A DNA stretch of 6,538 bases, from contig CAMBYJ010000099.1 of assembly GCA_945872015.1 (NCBI GenBank), positions 1 to 6,538 of the forward strand. The letters run 5' to 3'. Shown piece by piece: positions 6,158-6,538 of this stretch (position 1 is its first letter; each line of letters begins with the position of its first letter). This DNA comes from Chitinophaga pinensis. Lineage in GTDB: Bacteria; Bacteroidota; Bacteroidia; AKYH767-A; OLB10. Position numbers and translations under genes: made by a program. A model generated the notes under the pieces. That model was not told the DNA's origin, did no database searches, and saw nothing but the letters and a program-made list of their open reading frames with translations.

Positions 6158-6538
6158 ATGAAAAAATTCGTCTTATTCTTTTTGATTATTTTATTCATTA
6201 CTGCTTCGATTGAAACAGTCAATGCACAGCGTATTATTGTTAAAAATCAAGAGAAATATGATAAGCAATGGGTTCATTTCGGATTCTTGCTTGGCACAAA
6301 CAAAACAAACTTTAAAGTATCGAGAACAGAAAATTTATTACAAAACGACAGTGTACTTTTTCTTTCTGCAGATGGGCAAACTGGGTTTGATTTAGGCATT
6401 ATCTCCAACTTACGAATAGCAGAGAATTTCGATTTGCGATTTACACCGATGCTTGCATTTTCGCAACGCAACATGAACTACAATATGACGCTGAAGGTGG
6501 CAGGAACTGATGTAGTGACGAAGAAGATTGAATCTACT
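6158..6538 (+). CDS. porT: PorT family outer-membrane protein of the type IX secretion system, N-terminal part (3' truncated by window edge)
   Basis: The frame stays open from ATG 6158 to the last base, giving 127 residues; the stop is outside the window. Residues 1-23 form a clear signal peptide: basic MKK, a hydrophobic core FVLFFLIILFITA, and a VNA cleavage site before Gln24. The mature part has alternating beta-strand pattern typical of a small barrel, with HFGFLLGTNKTNF (40-52), the block GFDLGIISNLRIAENFDLRF (76-95), TPMLAFSQRNMNY (96-108) and a closing KKIEST that in PorT homologues precedes the next strand. PorT (SprT in gliding Flavobacterium) is an outer-membrane T9SS component required for export of C-terminal-domain cargo. 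The ubiE-porT neighbourhood is one I recall from several Bacteroidota genomes. The start codon abuts the ubiE TAA with no gap, so it is co-translated from the same message. Full PorT proteins are about 230-250 residues. Confidence 0.88.
   Translation, partial: MKKFVLFFLIILFITASIETVNAQRIIVKNQEKYDKQWVHFGFLLGTNKTNFKVSRTENLLQNDSVLFLSADGQTGFDLGIISNLRIAENFDLRFTPMLAFSQRNMNYNMTLKVAGTDVVTKKIEST

Noticed and set aside
6210..6395. Plus-strand open frame of 61 codons
   Set aside because: It is in another frame inside porT, whose own frame has a signal peptide and conserved barrel blocks.
6274..6474. Minus-strand open frame of 66 codons
   Set aside because: It is antisense to porT, with no supporting motif.

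Overview
The window reads as a stretch of chromosome from a member of the Bacteroidota. The evidence is an AT-rich composition, starts without strong Shine-Dalgarno sequences, TAnnTTTG-type -7 elements, a Bacteroidota-style PspC C-terminus, and a ubiE-porT gene pair where porT belongs to the type IX secretion system (T9SS) found in this phylum. The order or family cannot be settled by eye. I see no mobile element, CRISPR array, tRNA or rRNA, and no sign of recent transfer. This is mostly conserved core gene content.

Layout. (1) Positions 1-464 hold the 3' end of a PspC-domain protein, closed by a strong intrinsic terminator. (2) A short plus-strand gene, 584-928, encodes an FtsB/DivIC-type septum formation initiator. 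It meets the next unit tail to tail with no base between the stop codons. (3) A minus-strand two-gene operon (3022 down to 929) carries a small membrane-anchored protein of unknown function and then a methylmalonyl-CoA mutase catalytic chain that lacks the cobalamin-binding domain. (4) A 215-base divergent intergenic region (3023-3237) holds candidate -7 elements for both directions and several short inverted repeats. (5) A plus-strand run of four closely packed genes extends to the window edge: class I aminotransferase, heptose-7-phosphate kinase (GTG start), menaquinone methyltransferase UbiE/MenG (ATGA overlap with the kinase), and the start of PorT, which begins directly after the ubiE stop codon and runs off the end.

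How the genes fit together. The mutase interconverts succinyl-CoA and methylmalonyl-CoA (propionate, odd-chain and branched-chain carbon) but needs a separately encoded B12-binding subunit. The plus-strand cluster joins amino-acid transamination, lipopolysaccharide inner-core heptose supply, menaquinone synthesis and a T9SS component. The last three concern the cell envelope or its respiratory chain, and their tight packing suggests one transcript. No clearly new system is evident. The best leads are the uncharacterised membrane protein co-transcribed with the split mutase, and the inverted repeats between the two divergent operons.
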